Below, piece by piece: positions 17,833 through 28,002 of a stretch of DNA of 64,000 bases. Source of the DNA: Vampirovibrionales bacterium (GTDB lineage Bacteria > Cyanobacteriota > Vampirovibrionia > Vampirovibrionales > Vampirovibrionaceae); the NCBI GenBank assembly GCA_029262635.1, contig JAJCZA010000005.1:618120-682119 (forward strand), read 5' to 3'. The translations under genes and the position numbers were made by a program. Position 1 is the first letter of the stretch, and each line of letters opens with the position of its first letter. Under the pieces are notes generated by a model. That model made no database searches. It was not told where the DNA came from and was given only the letters and a program-made list of their open reading frames with translations.

Positions 17833-18615
17833 ATGTCGTCAAATGGTTCTACTCGCTTGACTCACGGCCTTGTCGACATCCACGATGCCATGGATGAAGT
17901 TCGTCGCATGGGAGAGCTCCAATCGGAAGAGACTAGCTCCTTTATTGATGGGCTTCCTCCGGAGCTCCGAAATGGTATCAAGGCTCTTTTTGATACCATT
18001 CACTCTATTCAGGAAGCTGTCTCCCACTTCCTGAAAAATCTGTTTCCTGAAATGAACCTGGGGGAGGGAACCGATCCCACCGTTATTCAGGGGCTGGTTC
18101 ATTATCTAACGTTGGGGTTCTTGGTTATTCTGGCCGGATTCATTAGTTATTTTCTCTTGCGGCAATTGAAAAAGCTGTGGACACAAAGAGAACCTCGCCC
18201 TAAACCGGTGATTTTGCGTGAGGTGGATGGATCGTTACTGGCTTCGGCCCGGTCTCATATGAAAAGCGCTCAGGCGTTTGCCGATAAAGGTCAATATGAA
18301 GAAGGTGTCCGGCAGCTGTATCTTGCCATGCTCTGCCTGCTCGATGAAACCCATCTCGTTCCTTTTGAAGCCAACCGAACCAATTGGGAGTATCTCCGGC
18401 GTATTCAGACCTTGTCACCGGACACCCCCCAGTCCGAAGGGTTTCAGGAGAATTTGAAACAATGGTTTACCGTAGTAGCTCAAACGTTTGAACGTACTCG
18501 GTACGGCCATAAGCCTGTGGATTTAGCATGCTATAAAGCCTGTTGGGAAAAAATAGATAGCCTGTTTAGTACGTTAAAGCCAATCGTCTCCAAGCAAGAG
18601 GCGCAAAAGTCATGA
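17833..18615 (+). CDS. DUF4129 domain membrane protein
   Basis: A 260-residue protein with one membrane segment (LTLGFLVILAGFISYFLL, ~92-110) and a C-terminal DUF4129 domain recognisable by ARSHMKSAQAFADKGQYEEG and FERTRYGHKPVD. The frame continues up to a TTG at 17812, but the ATG at 17833 is preferred. DUF4129 proteins usually sit beside MoxR ATPases, DUF58 and DUF4350 proteins, and here the next two genes are DUF4350 and MoxR. The domain is thought to act in envelope or transglutaminase-linked systems, but its activity is not established. It overlaps the next gene by 4 bases. Confidence 0.8.
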   Translation: MSSNGSTRLTHGLVDIHDAMDEVRRMGELQSEETSSFIDGLPPELRNGIKALFDTIHSIQEAVSHFLKNLFPEMNLGEGTDPTVIQGLVHYLTLGFLVILAGFISYFLLRQLKKLWTQREPRPKPVILREVDGSLLASARSHMKSAQAFADKGQYEEGVRQLYLAMLCLLDETHLVPFEANRTNWEYLRRIQTLSPDTPQSEGFQENLKQWFTVVAQTFERTRYGHKPVDLACYKACWEKIDSLFSTLKPIVSKQEAQKS

Positions 18616-19908
18616 GCGACAAGAAATTCTCTCTTATTCTTGTCGGGCTTTTGAGTTTGTTCGCGGTTTTCAGTTCTTTTAGCCTGATGTTGAAACGGCA
18701 GGAACCCGCGACGGAAAAAACCTTAAACGCTTCGATTTACAATAATAAAATTTCCGGCTACCGGGGTTGGCACAAAACGATCGAACTGGCTCATATTGAG
18801 AATCAGGTTTGGCAACAAGGGTTTGAACATCTGGATAAAATTGAAAAACCTTCCACAATGGTGATTATTCAGCCTAAAATGTACATTTCAAAGCCGGGTG
18901 AAGGGTATCAAAAAACCCTGCCCAAGGAAACGCTGGACAAACTGCTTCAGTGGGTTGCTAAGGGTGGGCATACGCTGGTTTTCATGGATAGTTTTGATGA
19001 TGGGTCTGGCTATGAGCTGTTGAAAAAACTTCAATCTGGTAACGTTTGGAAAAAGAATCAGGATCCCGGTATTCGCCCTCAATACACCTTGGAAGTCCCT
19101 GCTCGTTATTCTTCTCGCCTAAAACGGCATATCACCAAGCCTATCATTACTCATACTCTAAGCCGCATTGAAACTCTTTCTAGAAGGTCTAAAGCCCCTT
19201 CAGGGCTTCTCGTGCCTTCTTCTTCCCAAACGTTGCTCAGCGATGCGAGTAAAGCGTCCCTGATCGAAAAATACAGACTGGGGAAAGGCGTGGTTATCAT
19301 TGGTACCGTTGCTGATATGGCGAGTAATCGTTTTCTGCTGGACACGGGCAATGATAATCTTCAGTTTTTTACTAATCTGCTTTTGTTGGAGCGTAAGCCC
19401 TTGATCATTAACGAGTTTGTTCACGGTTATCTACAGACGCCGGATTTGTTTTCTTATTACATGAAAACCCCGTTAACACCTATGTTGTACCAAGTGATTT
19501 TTCTGTTTTTCCTTCTGTTATGGTTCAGCTTTAAGCCATGGCGGCCGCCTTATCCCGCATCGAAAGATATCAACGATATGAATATCAAGAAATTTGTCCA
19601 GTCCATGTCAGGCATTTATCTTAAAACCAATGCATCTTCTCTGGCGTTGGGCCCTCAGCTGGTTGTTATTGAACAAACCCTGCGACGGCGATACTGTATT
19701 AAAGCACCCGGATTCACCACCGTTGCGGAAGCCGATAAAAAACTTCAGCACTTGCTTGAAAGGCTGAGTCCCGACTATAGTAATAAACAAACCTTTTTCC
19801 AAGCCCTTCAGGAGGCCCGACAAATTGTTAATTGGCAACAAAGTGTCTCTCCTAAAAAGCTGGTCTACCTTTCCCAAATGCTCACGTTAATACAGGAACG
19901 ACTCCACC

Positions 19909-20877
<969 letters not shown>

Positions 20878-20906
20878 TCTTTAACCCCTGCCCGGATTCT
20901 TTTACC

Positions 20907-21785
20907 ATGCCCTTCTCCAGCCAGCAGCCCCATAAAAAAAACTTAAAAGACCACACTTGCCAAGTGATGGCTAATCAAAATGTGGGTAATCAGCTTTATA
21001 TCCTAACGCTGAAAACAAACGATCCTGATGGGTTTTATTGCCGGGCAGGTCAGTTTGTTATGATTGACATGCCCACGCCTGTGTTCTATTTTCGTCGTCC
21101 CATGAGCGTTTTAGCCGTTCATGATGACGGTCGGTTCGACGTCTTCTATAAAGTCCATGGTCAGGGTACCCAGATAATGGCTCAATGGCAGCCAGGTATC
21201 GAAATTCAGGTTCTAGGCCCTTTGGGTAATACCTTTACTCCCCCAACTGAACCGGAAACCGCACTGCTTATTGGTGGCGGTATTGGTATCGCGCCACTTT
21301 ACATGTTGGGACAAGAGATTAAAAATAGAACCGAAAATAGAACACCCAACTGTTACTATGGTGTTCGCTCTCATCAGGAGGTTGGACTTAAGGATTCTCT
21401 GGAGGCACAGTTTGGCTCGAAGTGTCTTCATCTGTCATCCGATGATGGTTCGGTGGGCTTTCATGGCAATGTGGGAGACCTTTTGAAACAAAACAGGGAA
21501 AGGGTTCAGGCGGCAAAAGAAGCCTATATCTGTGGCCCCACCGTGATGATGGAAGCCTGTTTTCAACTTCTTCGAGAGATGAACCCGGCCATTCGGGTTG
21601 AGGTTTCCCTTGAAGAGCGGATGCCTTGTGGTACTGGAGCCTGTACCGGATGTGTGGTTTTTCGTTCGGATCAGCCACTCCCTTCAAAAGTCTGTGTCGA
21701 AGGCCCTGTGTTTGATGCCACAACCTTAATTTGGAGGCCGTCAGCGCCGTTAAGTCCCGAGGAGAACATCGTATGCTCTCGGTAA
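20907..21785 (+). CDS. pyrK: Dihydroorotate dehydrogenase electron transfer subunit PyrK
   Basis: A 292-residue iron-sulfur flavoprotein that passes electrons from PyrD to NAD+. It has the FAD-binding FRRPMSV motif, the nucleotide-binding LLIGGGIGIAPLYML (~117-131) and a C-terminal 2Fe-2S site with cysteines in MPCGTGACTGCVVF plus a further Cys in KVCVEGPVFD. It overlaps pyrD by 13 bases. PyrK defines the class 1B dihydroorotate dehydrogenase, so pyrimidine synthesis here is coupled to NAD+ rather than to quinones. Confidence 0.93.
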   Translation: MPFSSQQPHKKNLKDHTCQVMANQNVGNQLYILTLKTNDPDGFYCRAGQFVMIDMPTPVFYFRRPMSVLAVHDDGRFDVFYKVHGQGTQIMAQWQPGIEIQVLGPLGNTFTPPTEPETALLIGGGIGIAPLYMLGQEIKNRTENRTPNCYYGVRSHQEVGLKDSLEAQFGSKCLHLSSDDGSVGFHGNVGDLLKQNRERVQAAKEAYICGPTVMMEACFQLLREMNPAIRVEVSLEERMPCGTGACTGCVVFRSDQPLPSKVCVEGPVFDATTLIWRPSAPLSPEENIVCSR

Positions 21786-22723
21786 AGCTGAATGATATAA
21801 CGTTCTCAAGCCCACTGCTAAACGCATCAGGCTGTTTTAACCCTGAGCTGTTTAATACCATGGCCCCTTTAAACGAGTCCATGGGGGGTGTGGTCACCAA
21901 AACCGTCACGCAGGAGCCACGCCCAGGTAATCTACAACAACGCACTGTGGAGTTACCCGGCATTGGCATGTTGAATAGCATTGGTTTGCAAAATCCCGGA
22001 CTCAATTATTTTCTGGAAACCGAAGTCTTGATGCTCGCCCAATACGGGGTTAAAATTATTTTGAGTCTTTCCGCTACCTCCATCGAAGGCTTTGGTACTA
22101 TGGTCGAGATAGTGACAAACCACCCCAACGGGCATTGGGTCGATGCTATTGAAATTAATTTGTCCTGCCCTAACGTGGCCAAGGGAGGGGTGGATTTTGG
22201 CATCTCGCCTGGACGGGTAAAAGCTTGTACAGAAGCGACGGTTCAGGCTTCAAAGTGCCCTGTCTTCGCGAAGCTTACCCCGAATATTACTTCCATTCTT
22301 CCGGTCGCTGAGGCGGCCATCGAAGGGGGGGCCTCGGCCATTAGTGCCATTAATACCGTTGTCGGCTGTTCCATCGATATTAAAAACAAAAAACCTTATT
22401 TAAATCGGATTTCAGGGGGGTACAGCGGCCCTGGCATCAAACCCATTGCCCTTCATGCCATTTGGCAGATCCACCATCATTTTCCTGAAACCCCCATTAT
22501 AGGCATTGGCGGTATTTCTTCCGCTAACGACGTGTTAGAATTTATGATGGCTGGCGCTTCACTGGTACAAATAGGTACCCAAAGTTTTAGGAACCCGATG
22601 ATTTTCAGTAAGATTCATCAAGATCTGATGGCTTATGGCCAGAGCGAAGGCCTACAACACTTAACCGACTTAACCGGTTGTGCGCATTCACAAAAAATGA
22701 AACGGCAATCCTTGATACAATAG
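21773..22723 (+). CDS. pyrD: Dihydroorotate dehydrogenase, catalytic subunit (class 1B)
   Basis: A 316-residue FMN enzyme oxidising dihydroorotate to orotate in pyrimidine synthesis. Start MLSVKLNDITFSSPLLNASG has AGGAG about 8 bases upstream; the frame itself runs up to 21731. The catalytic base is Cys132 in NLSCPNVAKGG, the class 1 hallmark (class 2 enzymes have Ser there). FMN-contacting ASGCF, AINTVVG and GIGGISSANDVLEFM are intact. It forms a translationally coupled pair with pyrK. No other pyrimidine gene lies nearby. Confidence 0.95.
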   Translation: MLSVKLNDITFSSPLLNASGCFNPELFNTMAPLNESMGGVVTKTVTQEPRPGNLQQRTVELPGIGMLNSIGLQNPGLNYFLETEVLMLAQYGVKIILSLSATSIEGFGTMVEIVTNHPNGHWVDAIEINLSCPNVAKGGVDFGISPGRVKACTEATVQASKCPVFAKLTPNITSILPVAEAAIEGGASAISAINTVVGCSIDIKNKKPYLNRISGGYSGPGIKPIALHAIWQIHHHFPETPIIGIGGISSANDVLEFMMAGASLVQIGTQSFRNPMIFSKIHQDLMAYGQSEGLQHLTDLTGCAHSQKMKRQSLIQ

Positions 22724-22778
22724 GATAAGCAATGCAGAAGATATAGTTTTCGACCGTTTGAAAAGGAGCTTTAGACCC

Positions 22779-23324
22779 ATGATCGCCAATAAACCTTTAA
22801 CCATTCTGTTCACATTTTTTATCGGTGTAATGGCTTTTGCTGTGTTAGGTATGGGTTGTGGAGGTGGAAGTAAACAAGCCGCTCAAGAAGATGAAACGGT
22901 AAAAGATAAGCTTGAAATCACTACTGAGAAAACCATACTTCTAACAAAAATTGGTTATACTTCAAGCCCAGGGGGATACTATGCGCTTACTCGGGTTAAT
23001 TTGGCCAACAAAACCAAGTCCGAACTCTCGGTGACTCTCACTGACTTTTCCCTTAAGGAAAAAAAACAGGCTAAAGAGCCGGATGCCTATAGCGTCCCAC
23101 CTGAAGCTATTCCTGGATATGTTTATACAGAAGAGTTTGGGCGAGGCACGGAACAAAATGTATTGGTGGGCACGGTCGCTGTAAAGCCCGGTTTTGAATT
23201 TTCGAAAGATCTCTTTTTTAATCTGCCCAATAGCGCAGACATTACGGATTATGAACTTTTTTACGCACCTGATGAGTTGAAATTTGATATGGAAGACTCT
23301 CTTCTTGATGATCGGCGCTCTTAA
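22779..23324 (+). CDS. Probable exported lipoprotein, unknown function
   Basis: A 181-residue protein starting MIANKPLTILFTFF. GGAG lies 10 bases before the ATG at 22779; an in-frame TTG at 22758 is less likely because it overlaps that site. The N-terminal hydrophobic segment ends in LGMGCGGGSKQ, a loose lipobox: Gly at -1 is normal but Gly at -3 is not, so lipidation is probable rather than certain. The rest (~35-181) looks like an all-beta domain with many charged residues. It lies 5 bases before pyk. I do not recognise the family. Confidence 0.65.
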   Translation: MIANKPLTILFTFFIGVMAFAVLGMGCGGGSKQAAQEDETVKDKLEITTEKTILLTKIGYTSSPGGYYALTRVNLANKTKSELSVTLTDFSLKEKKQAKEPDAYSVPPEAIPGYVYTEEFGRGTEQNVLVGTVAVKPGFEFSKDLFFNLPNSADITDYELFYAPDELKFDMEDSLLDDRRS

Positions 23325-23329
23325 CTATA

Positions 23330-24820
23330 ATGATGGCTTCATTTAAACCTCAAAATCGAGCAAAAATTATTGCGACCCTTGGTCCGGCATCGGCAACAGA
23401 TGACATATTGGCTTCGCTTATTAAAGCGGGTGCCAGTGTGATTCGTCTTAACATGTCTCATGGAACTCAGGAGATTCATTACGAAAATATCCAGCGGATT
23501 CGTCGGGTTTCTCGACAGTTGGATCAAAGCATTGGAATTCTTGCCGATTTACAAGGCCCTAAATTACGCACGGGCTTGTTGGTTGATAATAAACCGGTTG
23601 ATCTTTTGCGTGATGCTGAACTTATTCTGAAAGCTTCGCTTGAGGCGGGTACCGCTGAGGTGGTTACCACGCCTTCAATAGAGTTGATCGAAGCCATTGG
23701 GTTGGATACCGTGATTCTGCTGGATGATGGTCGCCTTCGCTTTAAGGTGATTGAACGTTTGAGTCCGACAGAGCTGCGGTGTCAGGTGGTGCAAGGCGGG
23801 AAACTTTCCGAGCGTAAAGGCATTAATGTTCCGAATACGCCATTGTCGTTTCAGGCTTTAACAGAAAAAGACAAAGCGGATGCCTTGTTCGCTGTTAAAA
23901 ACGAGGTGGATTATCTGGCACTTTCCTTTGTGCGACATGTGGACGATATTATTCAGCTTCAAGATTTTATTCGGGAAAGTGGCCTTTTGGCGAAAGAAGA
24001 GGAACTTCCGCCGATTATTTCGAAAATTGAAAAACCGGAAGCCCTTGAACACATTGATGCGATTATTAATGCTTCCTTTGGCATCATGGTGGCTCGGGGA
24101 GATTTAGGGGTCGAATTACCGCCTCAGAAAGTCCCTACGGTCCAAAAACAATTGATTCGCCGATGTCGAGAGTTGGAAAAGCCAGTTATTGTTGCAACCC
24201 AAATGCTGGAATCCATGATGACTTCCGCTCATCCATCCCGGGCTGAGGTTAGTGATATTGCCAATGCTGTTTTTGATGGGACGGATGTCTTGATGCTCTC
24301 AGGTGAAAGTGCCGCCGGTGAAAACCCTGTTGCTTCGGTTCAAATGATGAGTCAGATTATCTCTGAAGCTGAGGACCATTACACCGCATTACAAAGCCGT
24401 CCCCATGAAAAAAGCACCCTTCAATCTCCTCATTTTCATCATACCATTGCCCATGCTGCGAGCTATGCGGCAATTAAGGCTAATGTTGAAGCGTTGGTTG
24501 TTCTGTCGAGCTCAGGGCAAATGGCTCAACGAATCTCAAAGTTGAAGCCCCATCGGCGTATTATCGCTCTCACGGAAGACGATAAGACTTGTCGCCGTAT
24601 GACGTTGCTTTGGGGGGTTTTGCCTCTGAAAATTAAATACGGCGAAACCACCGAAGAAATCATCAACAATGGTGAAGAGGTGATTCTCAAGCGTAAATTG
24701 TTGACCAGTGGCGATAGTATTTTATTTTGCGCAGGTAACACACCTATTATTGGAGCCACCAACATGCTTAAGCTCTTTAAAATTGGCGAAGCCATTCGTT
24801 CTGCTATTGGTATTTTGTAA
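23330..24820 (+). CDS. pyk: Pyruvate kinase
   Basis: A 496-residue glycolytic enzyme converting phosphoenolpyruvate and ADP to pyruvate and ATP. The N-terminal AKIIATLGPASA, the substrate-loop LVKAG-like IKAGASVIRLNMSHGT, the metal-site MVARGDLGVELP and the TQMLESMMTSAHPSRAEVSD motif are all present. The C-terminal regulatory domain (~360-496) is complete, with no extra phosphotransferase domain. Two adjacent ATG codons (23330, 23333) open the frame. Its last 17 bases overlap the end of the convergent hflX gene. Confidence 0.96.
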   Translation: MMASFKPQNRAKIIATLGPASATDDILASLIKAGASVIRLNMSHGTQEIHYENIQRIRRVSRQLDQSIGILADLQGPKLRTGLLVDNKPVDLLRDAELILKASLEAGTAEVVTTPSIELIEAIGLDTVILLDDGRLRFKVIERLSPTELRCQVVQGGKLSERKGINVPNTPLSFQALTEKDKADALFAVKNEVDYLALSFVRHVDDIIQLQDFIRESGLLAKEEELPPIISKIEKPEALEHIDAIINASFGIMVARGDLGVELPPQKVPTVQKQLIRRCRELEKPVIVATQMLESMMTSAHPSRAEVSDIANAVFDGTDVLMLSGESAAGENPVASVQMMSQIISEAEDHYTALQSRPHEKSTLQSPHFHHTIAHAASYAAIKANVEALVVLSSSGQMAQRISKLKPHRRIIALTEDDKTCRRMTLLWGVLPLKIKYGETTEEIINNGEEVILKRKLLTSGDSILFCAGNTPIIGATNMLKLFKIGEAIRSAIGIL

Positions 24821-26552
24821 TCGGGTTTAAAGCCATCTCATCACATAGTTGAGCGATCACCGCAAGGAGATCATCCACGCCTTCGCCCGTGGTTGCCGAG
24901 ATGGCCGCCCAGTCTTTGTCCGAGTTCGAAAACAGGGGTTCCAGCGATTGAAGTTCCCGTGCTTTATTCTTCAGTCGATCGACCTTGTTGCAAACCGTTA
25001 CGACAGGAACATCCGAAATACCTAATTCACATAGGGTTTCTTCTACGGCGTGCCAGTGAGCCAAACGGCTTGGATGACTCACGTCCCATACGTGGAGAAG
25101 GATGTCGGCTTCGCTCACTTCTTCAAGGGTACTTTGAAAGGCTTTAACCAAAAACGTGGGCAATTTCTGGATAAATCCTACCGTATCCGAAAGTAAGGTT
25201 TCTCTGCCTGTTGGCAAATACAGGCGACGAATGGTTGGATCTAGGGTGGCAAATAGTTTATCTTCTACCAGTATATTGGCTTGCGTTAAGCGGTGCATTA
25301 ATGTTGATTTTCCAGCATTCGTATAGCCGACCAGAGTAATCAGCGGTACGTCGGTTTGTTGTCGTTGTCGGCGTTGACGTTGACGATGCTGAACCACGGC
25401 TTTGGCTTCTTGTTCCAAGTGCGCTACCCGCTTTTTTAATACTCGCCTATCTGTTTCCAACTGGGTTTCTCCCGGTCCTCTTGTCGCAATACCGGCCTTG
25501 GCGCCCACCGCCGTTTGTTGGCTAAACATTCGTCCTCGACCCATCAGGCGAGGAAGCAGGTAACTCAACTGAGCCAACGCCACCTGAATTTTACCCTCCC
25601 GGCTATGGGCCCGCTGGGCGAAGATATCTAAAATCACTTCGGTTCGATCAATGACTTTAACACGCAAGATTTTTTCCAGTGTCCGTTGTTGAGCCGGGCT
25701 CAGTTCATCATCGGCAATCACCACTTGAGCCTGATTTTGCTGAATTTCCAATGCAAGTGCTTGCGCTTTTCCCTTGCCGATATAGGTGGTGGAATCCGGT
25801 TGTTTTCGGGACTGAATCATCTGACCGACTACCTGAGCCCCGGCAGTTTCTGCCAATAGGCGCAATTCACCCATGGAATCCTCAATATCCAGTCGAGTTC
25901 CTGTTTTGTATGTCTCGTGCTTGGTGGTGATGTCCACCCCAATTAAGAGAGCCCGCTCTTTGCCGTGTGCCTGTGAAGTTGTTTTTTTTGAGCGTTGGGG
26001 TGAGAATACCTCCTTGCCCCAATCGATCCACTTTTCAAGTGACTCAGCCTCTAGCTGATGGGCGACCATTGGCGGCTCAACCTCGCAAGCCATTGATTCC
26101 TCAGGGGTTGTTGATGTTGTTGGGTGCAGCAGAAACACGGCATCACAGAAGTGAGGACTTTCTCCCCGTTGGCGGCTAAATGCTTTTTGTGTTCCGGCGA
26201 TTAACACGCCCATTATTGGTAAGTGGTATTGGAGAACCGTCACTTGATCCGGTAAGCTCATTTCGGGCTGGGAAAAGTCGCACCAGCCTAGATGGGTTCT
26301 AAAACAATAAAAGTCAGAAAGTCCAGCTTCCGGTTCTGGGGGTTTCAGCTCCAAAATCTGCTCGAGATGACTTTCTACTCCAACCGCCACATGCTGCAAA
26401 CGGCCTCGCTGGTCCAGTAACACGGTAATATCTCGACGCATGGCGATGGCACAATCGCACAGCTCTTCTGCGAGGTCATAGGAAAATAGACTTTCTGCCG
26501 ACACCTTTCGACGGTACAGTCGCTCTAAACGACTGATCATGTTCTTTTTCAA
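24804..26552 (-). CDS. hflX: GTPase HflX with long N-terminal extension
   Basis: A 582-residue ribosome-associated GTPase of the Obg/HflX group, thought to split stalled or hibernating ribosomes. The HflX domain starts near residue 200 (ALLIGVDI), with the family motif SPAQQRTLEKILRVKVIDRT and the coiled basic linker before the G domain. G1 is GYTNAGKS (409-416), G3 is DTVGFIQKLP and G4 is NKVD. Residues 1-198 are an extension not found in the E. coli protein; similar long forms are usual in Cyanobacteria. A TATAAT hexamer (26639-26644) lies ~90 bases upstream but lacks a good -35. Confidence 0.93.
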   Translation of the reverse strand: MKKNMISRLERLYRRKVSAESLFSYDLAEELCDCAIAMRRDITVLLDQRGRLQHVAVGVESHLEQILELKPPEPEAGLSDFYCFRTHLGWCDFSQPEMSLPDQVTVLQYHLPIMGVLIAGTQKAFSRQRGESPHFCDAVFLLHPTTSTTPEESMACEVEPPMVAHQLEAESLEKWIDWGKEVFSPQRSKKTTSQAHGKERALLIGVDITTKHETYKTGTRLDIEDSMGELRLLAETAGAQVVGQMIQSRKQPDSTTYIGKGKAQALALEIQQNQAQVVIADDELSPAQQRTLEKILRVKVIDRTEVILDIFAQRAHSREGKIQVALAQLSYLLPRLMGRGRMFSQQTAVGAKAGIATRGPGETQLETDRRVLKKRVAHLEQEAKAVVQHRQRQRRQRQQTDVPLITLVGYTNAGKSTLMHRLTQANILVEDKLFATLDPTIRRLYLPTGRETLLSDTVGFIQKLPTFLVKAFQSTLEEVSEADILLHVWDVSHPSRLAHWHAVEETLCELGISDVPVVTVCNKVDRLKNKARELQSLEPLFSNSDKDWAAISATTGEGVDDLLAVIAQLCDEMALNPITKYQ

Positions 26553-26698
26553 GCCTTTTGTGTGTCCAAAAACCGGTGGAATAACGGCACCTCGCTAAAT
26601 GTTCATCGTAATCAACAGCCTGATGAAGGGTTTCTTTAATTATAGATCACCCGTCTCTAAAAACGGATATAAGTCAGGGTTGTTCTCCACTCGAAAAT

Positions 26699-27736
26699 TT
26701 AGTTGAGCCCGTTTAACTTTGGAATATGGTGGCAGTAGCCGATATGGCCGGGGAAATACTCGATGGCTTCCGGGACTCTCTCGCGGCATAAATCTGTGAC
26801 ATGAGGGCAACGTGTATGAAAACGACAGCCTTTAGGCGGGTTCGCCGGACTTGGCAAGTCACCTTCCAGGAAAAAGCGATTACTACGGTCCGCATCCGGG
26901 TCTGGTACGGGGATGGCTGATAGTAAGGCTTGGGTGTAAGGGTGTAGGGGTTTTTCGTAGAGTTGTCGAGCGGGAGCCACTTCAGCCAGCTTGCCCAGGT
27001 ACATGACCACCACCCGATCGCTAATGTATTCAACCACACTCAGGTTATGGGCAATAAATAAATAAGTGAGGTTAAATTCTTTTTTCAGGTCATCCAGCAG
27101 ATTCAAGACTTGCGCCTGAACGGATACGTCCAGCGCGCTTACCGGTTCATCCGCAACGATAAACTTGGGTTTTAACGCTAATGCCCGTGCAATACCTACC
27201 CGTTGCCGTTGACCGCCGGAAAATTCGTGGGGGTACCGGTAAAACGCGTCTTTGGGTAAGCCGACCATGTCTAGTAATTGATAGACTTCCTGTGTTAAAG
27301 CGTTACCCGAAGCCAACTGATGGATTTTTATCGGTTCGCTTAGAATGGCGCCAATGGTCATTCTGGGATTCAAGCTGGAATATGGGTTTTGGAATACAAT
27401 TTGCATATCCCGACGGAGTGGGCGAAGGGCATGGTTAGAGAGCTGGGTCAGTTCTTGTCCCTCTAAGAAAACCTTACCTGAAGTGGGGCGCAGTAGTTGT
27501 AAGATGCAACGACCAACCGTGGATTTGCCACAACCGGACTCACCAACTAGCCCAACAGTTTCGCCCGGATAAATCGTGAGATCCACATCGGTTACCGCCT
27601 GAACTTCACCAACCTTTCGGTTAAAAAAGCCCTTGTGAATGGGAAAATGCTTGGTCAGTCCTTTTAACTCGATTAAAGGAGACTCAGCATTTGAGGCGGG
27701 AGGATGGTCTTGGGTTAAATGGCTTGATCGGGTCAT
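26699..27736 (-). CDS. Oligopeptide/dipeptide ABC transporter ATP-binding protein (OppF/DppF type)
   Basis: A 345-residue ABC ATPase. Walker A is GESGCGKS (65-72), the signature is SGGQRQRV, and Walker B is FIVADEPVSALDVSVQAQV. The C-terminal part carries the oligopeptide/dipeptide extension with the CRFHTRCPHVTDLC cysteine motif that binds an iron-sulfur cluster in some homologues. It should power uptake of peptides across the inner membrane, but the permeases, the second ATPase (OppD) and the binding protein are not adjacent, so its partners must be elsewhere. Confidence 0.9.
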   Translation of the reverse strand: MTRSSHLTQDHPPASNAESPLIELKGLTKHFPIHKGFFNRKVGEVQAVTDVDLTIYPGETVGLVGESGCGKSTVGRCILQLLRPTSGKVFLEGQELTQLSNHALRPLRRDMQIVFQNPYSSLNPRMTIGAILSEPIKIHQLASGNALTQEVYQLLDMVGLPKDAFYRYPHEFSGGQRQRVGIARALALKPKFIVADEPVSALDVSVQAQVLNLLDDLKKEFNLTYLFIAHNLSVVEYISDRVVVMYLGKLAEVAPARQLYEKPLHPYTQALLSAIPVPDPDADRSNRFFLEGDLPSPANPPKGCRFHTRCPHVTDLCRERVPEAIEYFPGHIGYCHHIPKLNGLN

Positions 27737-27766
27737 ACCCCTATTCTATCGCATTTATTTCTATTT

Positions 27767-27794
27767 ACTTTACCTTGCTATATTTTTAAATCAA
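27767..27794 (-). promoter_or_regulatory. Candidate promoter of the oppF-like gene
   Basis: On the minus strand TTGATT (-35) and TAAAGT (-10) are 16 bases apart, about 30 bases upstream of the start codon. Both are imperfect matches to the sigma70 consensus, so this is only a candidate. Confidence 0.3.
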
Positions 27795-27806
27795 ATGCGT
27801 TGACTG

Positions 27807-27888
27807 ATTACCCCATCAAGACTGTAAGTAGCACAATGGGGGTTTGAGGAGGAAACGTTCCCCCAATAAATGGCGTTGATGGGGTAAT
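27807..27888. repeat. 82-nt nested inverted repeat between oppF-like gene and acs
   Basis: A perfect 13-base inverted repeat (ATTACCCCATCAA at 27807-27819, TTGATGGGGTAAT at 27876-27888) encloses a second stem TGGGGG/CCCCCA and an inner GTTT/AAAC. Together they would fold into an interrupted hairpin if transcribed. It has no T-run directly after it, so it is not a plain terminator. TGACTG occurs on both sides (27801-27806 and 27900-27905). It may be a small structured RNA, a regulatory site, or the remnant of a small mobile element. Confidence 0.55.
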
Positions 27889-27920
27889 TAGAAATGTGCT
27901 GACTGTTTATGAGAGTCTGC

Positions 27921-27949
27921 TTATTTTAAAATAGATACTGATATATAAT
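27921..27949 (+). promoter_or_regulatory. Candidate promoter of acs
   Basis: A perfect TATAAT (-10) at 27944-27949 lies 17 bases after TTATTT, a poor -35. A transcript from it would have a leader of about 45 bases and would not include the inverted repeat upstream. A weak -35 suggests the need for an activator, which would suit an acetate-scavenging gene; that is inference. Confidence 0.4.
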
Positions 27950-28002
27950 ATACCTTAGTTGTTCGGAGAGAATGACAGAGAGAGATAGGGAGGCCCATTA
28001 TT

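Noticed and set aside
21388..22005. 205-residue minus-strand frame over pyrK/pyrD
   Set aside because: Both underlying genes are certain; this frame has no start signal and no recognisable domain.
27807..27888. Reading the nested inverted repeat as a tRNA or SRP RNA
   Set aside because: The outer stem is 13 bases, there is no T-arm GTTCRANNC sequence and no SRP-type GGAAGGAAGCAGC loop.
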